Of a stretch of 12,575 bases of DNA, positions 7,210 through 12,575 are shown in pieces. How positions within the stretch are numbered: the first letter of the stretch is position 1; each line of letters opens with the position of its first letter. The stretch is from JBFWUW01 sp050247075 (GTDB lineage Bacteria; Planctomycetota; Planctomycetia; Pirellulales; JBFWUW01), in contig JBFWUW010000123.1 of assembly GCA_050247075.1 (NCBI GenBank), forward strand, positions 1 through 12,575. Reading direction: 5' to 3'. A model generated the notes under the pieces. That model had not been told where the DNA came from. It saw only the letters and a list, made by a program, of their open reading frames with translations, and searched no databases. The translations under genes were made by a program, and so were the position numbers.

Positions 7210-7307
7210 GCCAGTATGTTAGCAATGCCCCCGTGCGCCGGCAAAGTGCGGTTGGCTGAAGAAAACGTTATCAAGTAAGGGGCCGACGACGACGGCGGCA
7301 ACGCGAC

Positions 7308-9077
7308 TTAGTCCCACCACCAGCCGGTGCGGGCGACGTCGGCTGGCTCGCCGCGACGGTATTGGCTTTCCAATCGGTTGGACTTTTCGACCTTGATGGC
7401 GTCGAAGCTGACCAGTTTGATCGGGTTGACGGTGACACCGCCGCTGGCCGCCGCCAAAATCTTGCCTCTTTCGACAACCCGGTGGTTGATGACGGTCTGC
7501 ACGGTGGCCGGTGGATGTTCGCGCGGCACCTGGTATTGTTCCGCATCGCCAAAACAAGTCATGTGCCAGCCGACGCGGGCGGGCAGGTCCTCGCCTTGAA
7601 TCAAAGCCGCGGCCAATGCCAGATCAAACACGTTTTGCAGTTCGCCATACACCGGGTACTTCTCGGCCAAGGCCGGAAAATTCTTGGTGAAATTCTGGGC
7701 GAACTCCTGGTTCAGCGGCTGAGCCAGCCCCGTGTGGACGCGCTGGCCGCGGGCGTCGAGCATTTCGTTTTCGCTTAAGACTTTGACGCCTTGCCCGTGA
7801 AACTCGTACACATCGCGGTTGGGGCTGGCGGACAGCGATTGATAGTTAATGGTGAACCACCACCGCAACACGCCCAAGGGGGGCGGATCGCCTTGGGCGG
7901 CTTGCACCAGATCCAAGTAGCTAGGAACGTTGAAGGTGGTCTCCTCCAGGCCAATGCCCACCAGCTTCATGCGGTAGTCGGCCTCGAACATCACGCGGGC
8001 CACATGCGTGGTCGCATCGACCCCATCGAAGCGGATGTCTTGCTGGCCCATCGCGGCCGATAGTTGGGCCAGCCAAGCCTCGCGGGCCGCTTTGCCCGGC
8101 TTGAGGGGCTTCTTGGCCGATTCCTCCAGAAAATCGTGCGTGGCTTGCAGTGATTCTGGCCGAGGTTCGATCGAGCAGCCAAACTCGCCTTGCGGGTTGT
8201 CCCGGCGGTGGCGCAGCACGACGACCAGATCGTCCAACCGCATGATGGGGTGGTTTGACTCTACCCCCACGATGCGGCCCTCGCGGTCGGTTCGCCAATC
8301 ACTGGCGGGACCGGCCAGCACGATATCGCCCGATTCCGGATAGATCAGCACATACTGAATGCGCTGCAGCCCGGCCAACAGCTTCATTTCCTCGGACAAC
8401 GGCTGCCCGGCAGCCAACCGAAGTTGCACTTCGCGCTCCAGCCGATTGAGCGAGACTTTTCGCATGGGACTAGCGCGGCGGGCTGGCGAAGAAACACCGG
8501 TGGGGGCAAAGGCGGCCCGCACGTTTTGCAAGCGGTCGCCGTCGTCCAGGTTCAGGTTGCGATTGACAAAGCCATGAGCATCGACCGAGACACCGCCGCG
8601 AAACTCTTCTATCGTGCCGGGTCCGCCGACCTCGTCCCAGCTTTGGGGCTCAATGGTGGAAGTGATCAGTTCGATCAAGGAATCGAAGTCGGGCTGTGGC
8701 ACGCCACCAAAGCCCATGCCAGGAAGTCCGCCGCGGGGCATGTCTTGTAGTGCCGCGTTGCGAGACCGGTCATCGCTCATGCCGCGAACCGTATCGAGCG
8801 ACGCCCGCCGCAGGCCGGCTTTGGCCTGGGCCGCCCCCACCTGTTGCAAAACCGCGTCTCGGTCGGCGACCGGTGCGGCTTGTGCCGCGCGGACCACGGG
8901 GGCAAACTCACCCGCTTCCAGCCGGGCTTGCAGGTCATCGCCATCTGCCGCTTGGGCAGGGGAAGGCATTCCGCCGCTCGTACTCAGGCCTAGGACAGAC
9001 AGAAAGAACGTGGCCAGCATCCAGCCGATTCCACCGCCGCGCAGACCGACACCGCCACGCAAGACGTTACGCGTCAT
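7308..9077 (-). CDS. Secreted DUF1598 domain protein
   Basis: This 589-residue protein resembles the planctomycete-restricted DUF1598 family (PF07643), whose function is unknown. It has a Sec-type signal peptide: basic start, hydrophobic WMLATFFLSVLGL (19-31) and a likely cut after AQA at 43. PDFDSLIELITSTIEPQSWD (129-148) followed by EVGGPGTIEEF resembles a segment common in planctomycete secretin-like proteins. The presumed DUF1598 block is around 238-290 (RIQYVLIYPESGDIVLAGPA, then SNHPIMRLDDLVVVLRH). A large mixed C-terminal region ends in GWWWD. One cysteine pair candidate is C301 and C508. The start at 9077 is set by AAAGAGGTG upstream; an in-frame ATG at 9131 would add 18 residues ahead of the signal and lacks a ribosome site. 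It is divergent from mnmA and may run into ptsI. Confidence 0.75.
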   Translation of the reverse strand: MTRNVLRGGVGLRGGGIGWMLATFFLSVLGLSTSGGMPSPAQAADGDDLQARLEAGEFAPVVRAAQAAPVADRDAVLQQVGAAQAKAGLRRASLDTVRGMSDDRSRNAALQDMPRGGLPGMGFGGVPQPDFDSLIELITSTIEPQSWDEVGGPGTIEEFRGGVSVDAHGFVNRNLNLDDGDRLQNVRAAFAPTGVSSPARRASPMRKVSLNRLEREVQLRLAAGQPLSEEMKLLAGLQRIQYVLIYPESGDIVLAGPASDWRTDREGRIVGVESNHPIMRLDDLVVVLRHRRDNPQGEFGCSIEPRPESLQATHDFLEESAKKPLKPGKAAREAWLAQLSAAMGQQDIRFDGVDATTHVARVMFEADYRMKLVGIGLEETTFNVPSYLDLVQAAQGDPPPLGVLRWWFTINYQSLSASPNRDVYEFHGQGVKVLSENEMLDARGQRVHTGLAQPLNQEFAQNFTKNFPALAEKYPVYGELQNVFDLALAAALIQGEDLPARVGWHMTCFGDAEQYQVPREHPPATVQTVINHRVVERGKILAAASGGVTVNPIKLVSFDAIKVEKSNRLESQYRRGEPADVARTGWWWD

Positions 9078-9233
9078 GGCTACACCTCTTTCGATATAGT
9101 GCCTCGAAACTCTGTTCCGGCTGGTTAGCATCCCAAAACTGGTGGCATGGCGTCAAGAAAATTTCGGAAAAATGTGGCTGGCCGGCTTGATGAGATGGCA
9201 GCCTGTCTGGCGTTGGACGCTGCCGCCGCTTCC

Positions 9234-9262
9234 TTGCCAGCCGCTGGGGACCAGAATAGATT
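9234..9262 (+). promoter_or_regulatory. Possible sigma-70-type promoter for mnmA
   Basis: TTGCCA (9234-9239) and TAGATT (9257-9262) are separated by 17 bases and lie about 75 bases before the mnmA start. The -35 box matches consensus at 5 of 6 positions and the -10 box at 4 of 6. Chance matches of this quality are common. The rest of the divergent gap 9078-9337 shows no repeat or obvious operator. Confidence 0.28.
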
Positions 9263-9337
9263 GGGGTAATCCACCCGCCGCTTCCGCGTTTGCCTGCGGT
9301 GTTCACCGTTGTTTGCCTTCTTCCCCCTTGGCAGCCT

Positions 9338-10456
9338 ATGTCGCGTGTTGTGCTAGCCATGTCGGGCGGAGTCGATAGCAGCGTGGCGGCCGCGCTGCTG
9401 CGGCGGGAGGGGCACGATGTGATCGGGCTGTTCATGCGGCATGGGGGAGAACCCGTCACTTCTTGCGCCAGTGGCGCGGCTTCCGCCGCGCCGCAACTGC
9501 CGATTCTTGGCCAGGCCAGCCACAAGCAAGGCTGCTGTAGCTTTTCCGACGCCCACGATGCCCGCCGCGTGGCCGACAAGCTCGATATTCCGTTTTACTC
9601 CATTGATTTTCAGGCCGAGTTTGGCCGCATCATGGACTATTTTGTCGAGGAGTACACCGCCGGCCGCACCCCTAATCCCTGCGTCATGTGCAATAACTGG
9701 CTGAAATTTGGCCAGTTGCTGCAATACGCCGATAGCGTGGGGGCCGATTTCGTGGCCACCGGGCACTACGCCCAACTGACCCCTGCCGGCCCAGGCCAAC
9801 CGCCCGCCCTGCGGCGCGGGCTGGACGACGGCAAGGACCAGTCCTACGTCTTGTTTGGCATCCAACGCGGCGTGTTGCCGCGGGTGCTGTTTCCCGTGGG
9901 GAGCTACCACAAGCACGACATTCGCGAGCAAGCCCGCCAGCTTGGGTTGCGGGTCGCCGACAAAAAAGACAGCCAAGAGATTTGCTTCGTGCCCGACAAT
10001 GACCACGGGGCTTTCGTCCGCCGCCGCCGGGGGACCGAGATCGACCTGTCGGGCGAGATCGTCACGACCTCCGGTGAGGTTGTCGGCCAGCATGGCGGGC
10101 TAGAGAACTACACCATTGGCCAGCGCAAGGGGCTGGGCGTGGCCCTGGGCAGCCCCAAGTTCGTGGTGCGGCTAGAGACCGACACCCGCCGCGTGGTGAT
10201 TGGCGAGCGGGAAGACCTGGCCCAGCGGCGCATCACGGCTTGCCGATCGAACTGGCTGATCGAACCGCCCGACAGCCCGCTGCGGTGCGAGGTCAAGGTC
10301 CGCTATCGCAGCCCGCCCGTGCCCGCCACCGTCACCCCCTTGGACGACGGCCGGCTGCTGGCCGAACTGGACGACCCGCAATTTGGCGTAGCCCCCGGAC
10401 AAGCCTTGGTCTGCTACCAGGCCGACCGGGTGCTGGGTGGCGGGTGGATTGAGTAA
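9338..10456 (+). CDS. mnmA: tRNA 2-thiouridylase MnmA
   Basis: MnmA (TrmU) uses ATP and persulfide sulfur to thiolate wobble uridine 34 in tRNAs for Lys, Glu and Gln. The 372-residue product has the ATP PP-loop SGGVDSS (9-15), the first catalytic cysteine in TPNPCVMCNNWLKFG (C118), ATGHYAQ (140-146), the LRRGLDDGKDQSYVLF core (158-173), the second catalytic cysteine in KKDSQEICFVPDND (C216), and GLENYTIGQRKGLG (254-267). The C-terminal beta-barrel domain ends in RVLGGGWIE. A segment at about 35-68 is longer than in the Escherichia coli protein and holds C43, C66 and C67. The ATG at 9338 places the PP-loop at residue 9 as usual; an in-frame ATG at 9290 adds 16 residues with no support. No other tRNA-modification gene is adjacent. 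Confidence 0.95.
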   Translation: MSRVVLAMSGGVDSSVAAALLRREGHDVIGLFMRHGGEPVTSCASGAASAAPQLPILGQASHKQGCCSFSDAHDARRVADKLDIPFYSIDFQAEFGRIMDYFVEEYTAGRTPNPCVMCNNWLKFGQLLQYADSVGADFVATGHYAQLTPAGPGQPPALRRGLDDGKDQSYVLFGIQRGVLPRVLFPVGSYHKHDIREQARQLGLRVADKKDSQEICFVPDNDHGAFVRRRRGTEIDLSGEIVTTSGEVVGQHGGLENYTIGQRKGLGVALGSPKFVVRLETDTRRVVIGEREDLAQRRITACRSNWLIEPPDSPLRCEVKVRYRSPPVPATVTPLDDGRLLAELDDPQFGVAPGQALVCYQADRVLGGGWIE

Positions 10457-10543
10457 GGTTTGAAGGTCCGCGGGCGGAATGGAAGGCAAACACGGGCAGC
10501 AAACTTCTCATTCAGAAATCCGACTGGAATCGGTTGTTCCAGA

Positions 10544-11062
10544 ATGCCCGCGAAACCACCAATGGATGTCCCCATGTGGGACTCGGCCATGTTGAGCATA
10601 TTGAGAGAGTTTGTTCCGGATGCTCCATTTACAGATCGCGTTCACCGCATTATGTCGATGGCGCTCGACGATGCGAAGGACGAGAAGAAGAACTATGTCG
10701 GCGCAGAACATATCCTCTTGGCAGTCGTTCGGGAGGGAGGGAGTGCGGTCGCAATACTTATGAAAGAAATGGGGATCGATCTGGCAACTGTTCGCAGCGC
10801 TATCTTCAGTCACTCCCGCGAAAGTGGCCAAGTAACTTGGCCTATTCCACTCCACGCGAGCTCAAAGAAAGCCATCCTTCGATCAGTTGCCGAGGCGCAG
10901 TTACGGGGGGCCAGCTACATTGGCTCGGAACACGTCGTGTTGGCGTTGCTTTACGATCAGGAATTGGTAGCTGGTCGAGTCCTAACCAGCTTCGGTCTCG
11001 AATACAGCGCATTTCGAGCGAAACTCTACCGCCGCTTCGGGCATGGCTGGTTTAGGCTGTAG
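10544..11062 (+). CDS. Stand-alone Clp N-terminal domain protein
   Basis: The product (172 residues from this start) consists almost only of a double Clp repeat (PF02861), the domain that begins ClpA, ClpB and ClpC and binds substrates or adaptors. Repeat 1 covers about 29-88 with FTDRVHRIMSMAL and YVGAEHILLAVVREG. Repeat 2 covers about 101-165 with SSKKAILRSVAEAQ and YIGSEHVVLALLYD. No ATPase module, Walker motif or protease part follows. It may act as an adaptor or competitor for a Clp chaperone, but this is inference. The start is uncertain: ATGs at 10544, 10562, 10574 and 10589 and a TTG at 10460 are all in frame, none with a clear ribosome site, and the domain itself begins near 10628. 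Base composition appears less GC-rich than in mnmA just upstream. It lies 87 bases after mnmA on the same strand. Confidence 0.75.
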   Translation: MPAKPPMDVPMWDSAMLSILREFVPDAPFTDRVHRIMSMALDDAKDEKKNYVGAEHILLAVVREGGSAVAILMKEMGIDLATVRSAIFSHSRESGQVTWPIPLHASSKKAILRSVAEAQLRGASYIGSEHVVLALLYDQELVAGRVLTSFGLEYSAFRAKLYRRFGHGWFRL

Positions 11063-11243
11063 CCAGTCTGCGACGTTGCATCGCTTCCTGCAGCCCGGGG
11101 GGCACCGAAAGCGCTGGGATACAAGCAGCTAGGGGACAGCCACCGGTTTTGTGGACCAACCATCCTTTGCTTTCGCAAGAATCGATGCCGTGTCTTGATG
11201 GCATAGTTTGGGATCGGGTTGCGTGAGTCAGGCGGTGGCTTTC
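11063..11243. other. Intergenic stretch with no recognised feature
   Basis: No open frame with believable composition and no clear hairpin was found. A short motif GGGGACAGCCACCGGTTTTG near 11133 resembles a GC-rich repeat sometimes seen near REP-associated transposases, but nothing around it supports that. Confidence 0.4.
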
Positions 11244-11311
11244 GGCCTGCCGGGGCCTTACCTGTTCCACTTTTGCCGGGTTTTGGGGGGTAGTGGTGCA
11301 GGTAAGCGATG
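11244..11311 (+). repeat. 68-bp direct repeat with terminal inverted ends, copy 1
   Basis: It matches 12472-12539 at 65 of 68 positions. Inside are the perfect 8-base inverted arms CTTACCTG (11257-11264) and CAGGTAAG (11299-11306), with 34 bases between them containing TTTTGGGGGGTAGTGG. No reading frame is shared. It could be a small non-autonomous element or a structured RNA or DNA signal. Confidence 0.8.
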
Positions 11312-11425
11312 GCAAAAAGCGCCTACATTGCCGGCTTGATGCGCGCGTGGCTTTCTATTTAGTGTTGGGTTGATTGGCGTGGAGCGTCGATCGCAGTTGG
11401 ACATGGAACGTCGAGCGCGATGCCG
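11312..11425. other. Intergenic stretch with weak internal repetition
   Basis: Imperfect direct repeats built around GTGGAGCGTCGA and ATGGAACGTCGA occur near 11380 and 11404. No gene, promoter or strong hairpin is seen. Confidence 0.35.
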
Positions 11426-11466
11426 CCCCCTCACCCCCGGCCCCTCTCCCGCGGAGGGGAGAGGGG
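11426..11466 (-). repeat. 41-bp palindromic repeat unit, inverted copy
   Basis: Its reverse complement matches 11741-11781 at 40 of 41 positions. The palindrome uses arms CCCCTCTCCC and GGGAGAGGGG followed by a GGGGGTGAGGGGG tail. It belongs to the same family as the units at 4007-4107. Confidence 0.8.
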
Positions 11467-11514
11467 GGCGGATGTTGGGGGTGGAGAGTCGGGGGTGAGG
11501 TGGGCGACTGCGTG

Positions 11515-11566
11515 GTGTGGGATTGAGCCCACACGGAGATCGGCTGGCGTGGACTGAAGTCCACGC
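11515..11566. repeat. Two adjacent perfect hairpins
   Basis: Hairpin 1 (11515-11534) pairs GTGTGGG with CCCACAC around ATTGAG. Hairpin 2 (11547-11566) is GCGTGGACTGAAGTCCACGC, with 9-base arms and a GA centre. Both follow the plan GTGG..T-GA-A..CCAC, so they look like two versions of one palindromic repeat. No gene ends directly here. Confidence 0.7.
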
Positions 11567-11622
11567 TACGGGCGAAGCAGTCGCAGGCGATGGTGTGGAA
11601 ATTCGGCGACTGCCAACATCTG

Positions 11623-11738
11623 CTCCCCTCTTGAAACACTTGCCCCCTCGCGGAAACTAGCTTCCCTCTTGAAGACAAGGCTCCCCTCTTGTAACAGTTA
11701 CTCCCTCGCGGCTACTTGCTTCCCTCTTGAAAACACGG
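11623..11738 (+). repeat. Two tandem 58-bp units plus the start of a third
   Basis: Units start at 11623, 11681 and 11739, with a spacing of exactly 58. Units 1 and 2 agree at about 48 of 58 positions. Each contains CTCCCCTCTTG, a CCCTCGCGG block and CTTCCCTCTTGAA. The third unit begins CTCCCCTC and passes straight into the palindromic unit at 11741. No spacer-like variable segments are present. Confidence 0.75.
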
Positions 11739-11813
11739 CTCCCCTCTCCCCTCCGCGGGAGAGGGGCTGGGGGTGAGGGGGAGATTGGCGAGAAGTTCTC
11801 GCCATCCTATTCC
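11721..11813 (+). repeat. 93-bp composite repeat, copy 1 (3' side of the DUF559 gene)
   Basis: It matches 12289-12381 at 87 of 93 positions. It includes the palindrome at 11741-11766 and a second perfect hairpin TGGCGAGAAGTTCTCGCCA at 11786-11804. The right end overlaps the stop codon of the DUF559 gene (11807-11809), so the second hairpin lies directly downstream of that gene and could end its transcript. Confidence 0.85.
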
Positions 11814-12160
11814 GCCGGCGTCGATCTCAATGCCGCCCAAATTGTACTTTCAACCGTGCCGATCTCGTTCAGCACCGCCTCATTGCCAAATCGCAACACG
11901 CGATAACCTTGCGCGGCCAGCCAACGGGTGCGACGTTCGTCGTGGGCTTGTTGCTCGGGCTCCGCATGATGGGCACCGTCTATCTCCACAATTAAGCGGC
12001 ACTCCCAGCAGACGAAGTCGGCGACATAGGGACCAATCGGTGCCTGCCGACGGCACTTGAAGCTGCCGAATCTACGCCCGCGCAATTGGTTCCAAAGGAA
12101 CTTTTCCGCGTCGGTCATGTTCCGCCGCAAGTGCCGGGCGTTGTCGCGCTGCTCATGCAT
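11807..12160 (-). CDS. DUF559 (Vsr-like) endonuclease-domain protein
   Basis: The 117-residue product matches the DUF559 family (PF04480), part of the PD-(D/E)XK nuclease superfamily and related to Vsr mismatch endonucleases; its cellular role is unknown. Visible features are an N-terminal helix with RRNMTDAEKFLWNQLRGRR (12-30), KCRRQAPIGPYVADFVCWE (35-53), and the nuclease core with D48 and E59-I-D61 in RLIVEIDGAHH (55-65). HDERRTRWLAAQGYRVLRFG (73-92) follows, as in family members. All expected acidic residues are present. I chose the ATG at 12160, with AAGGG about 9 bases upstream. The frame stays open to 12418, but that part includes translated repeat DNA (12289-12381) with the usual false peptide HPQPLSRG. 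The gene lies between two copies of a 93-bp repeat, and its stop codon is within one. Confidence 0.88.
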   Translation of the reverse strand: MHEQRDNARHLRRNMTDAEKFLWNQLRGRRFGSFKCRRQAPIGPYVADFVCWECRLIVEIDGAHHAEPEQQAHDERRTRWLAAQGYRVLRFGNEAVLNEIGTVESTIWAALRSTPAE

Positions 12161-12245
12161 GGCCGCGGCCCTTGTGCCCGGTTTTCTGGAAACGATGCCG
12201 CGCATCGCTGGCCTATTCTCCGCCTCGATGTGCTGAGATTCAACT

Positions 12246-12261
12246 CCGTGCGTTGGCACGG
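12246..12261. repeat. Perfect hairpin upstream of the DUF559 gene
   Basis: CCGTGC and GCACGG pair around GTTG. Directly after it, 12260-12274 (GGAAACTCGGCGACT) matches 11597-11611 at 14 of 15 positions. Both matches precede the CCCTCTTGA block, so the similarity of the two flanks begins before the 93-bp repeat. Confidence 0.6.
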
Positions 12262-12288
12262 AAACTCGGCGACTAATAGGGCCTGCTC

Positions 12289-12381
12289 TCCCTCTTGAAC
12301 ACACGGCTCCCCTCTCCACTCCGCGGGAGAGGGGCTGGGGGTGAGGGGGAGATTGGCGAGAGGCCCTCGCCATCTTATTCC
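12289..12381 (+). repeat. 93-bp composite repeat, copy 2 (5' side of the DUF559 gene)
   Basis: It is the direct partner of 11721-11813. The second hairpin here is TGGCGAGAGGCCCTCGCCA (12354-12372). One inner pair has changed from A-T to G-C on both arms while the next is mismatched. Unlike copy 1, no 58-bp tandem units precede it. Confidence 0.85.
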
Positions 12382-12471
12382 TCCTCCGTTTTCTCCACCC
12401 CGAAGTGGCGAGATTCATCCGGTTTGAATTGCACCGTGGGCCGTTTCAGGTGGCGGCGGGCGGCGGTTTTT

Positions 12472-12539
12472 GGCCTGCTGGGGCCTTACCTGTTCCATTT
12501 TTGCCGGTTTTTGGGGGGTAGTGGTGCAGGTAAGCGATG
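12472..12539 (+). repeat. 68-bp direct repeat with terminal inverted ends, copy 2
   Basis: Partner of 11244-11311, with three substitutions. The inverted arms CTTACCTG (12485-12492) and CAGGTAAG (12527-12534) are unchanged, and the differences fall outside them. The flanking DNA 12382-12471 and 12540-12575 shows no gene. Confidence 0.8.
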
Positions 12540-12575
12540 CCGTTTTAGCGGTGGCGGGGTGGATGGGTGCTGCAT

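Noticed and set aside
11130..11155. Possible end of a REP-associated or insertion element (GGGGACAGCCACCGG)
   Set aside because: There is only one short motif, with no transposase, partner end or target duplication.
11355..11678. Minus-strand open frame of 107 codons
   Set aside because: It runs through the palindromic repeat and hairpins, giving low-complexity peptide typical of translated intergenic repeats, with no ribosome site.
11623..11760. Possible CRISPR array
   Set aside because: The units are contiguous 58-bp diverged repeats without unique spacers, and there are no cas genes in the window.
1..12575. A multi-gene defence or biosynthetic system
   Set aside because: Genes are mostly single, in mixed orientations, with unrelated roles. 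Only the DUF559 gene is nuclease-like, and it has no methylase, helicase or toxin partner in the window.

Overview
The window looks like a stretch of planctomycete chromosome, most likely Pirellulales-like. The reasons are the high GC content, a DUF1501 Tat-type protein, a DUF1598 secreted protein, a DUF6868-type small membrane protein, many starts without Shine-Dalgarno sequences, and GC-rich palindromic repeats of the kind common between planctomycete genes. No rRNA, tRNA, CRISPR array, transposase or phage gene was seen. The assignment rests on recognised families, not on a database search.

Layout. Bases 1-1082 (minus) hold the first 360 codons of a DUF1501 protein that runs off the left edge. 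Divergent from it is a DoxX-family membrane protein (1402-1830, plus). A stem-loop separates this from a convergent minus-strand group. Read in its own direction, the group is a GNAT/FemAB-like acyltransferase (3945-2746), a three-helix membrane protein (2733-2350) and a DUF6868-like membrane protein (2201-1923). A pair of inverted palindromic repeats lies at 4007-4107. An extended SDR/NAD-epimerase follows (4250-5290, plus). Four copies of a 25-bp hairpin repeat fill the convergent gap before ptsI (7209-5449, minus), which lies downstream of a secreted DUF1598 protein (9077-7308, minus). Divergent from that is mnmA (9338-10456, plus), followed by a stand-alone Clp N-domain protein (about 10544-11062, plus).

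The right end (11063-12575) is mostly repeat DNA around one small gene, a DUF559/Vsr-like endonuclease-domain protein (12160-11807, minus). The gene sits inside nested direct repeats: an outer 68-bp element (11244-11311 and 12472-12539) and an inner 93-bp element (11721-11813 and 12289-12381). Two 58-bp tandem units, an inverted 41-bp copy and several perfect hairpins lie nearby.

How the genes fit together: this is mainly a housekeeping and membrane/envelope neighbourhood of small independent transcription units, not one pathway. MnmA modifies tRNA wobble uridine, PtsI starts a phosphorelay whose partners are not here, and the acyltransferase may act on envelope precursors. I found no convincing new multi-gene system. 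The most notable features are the repeat families, which show stem-preserving base changes, supply stop codons, create false N-terminal extensions, and bracket the endonuclease gene.
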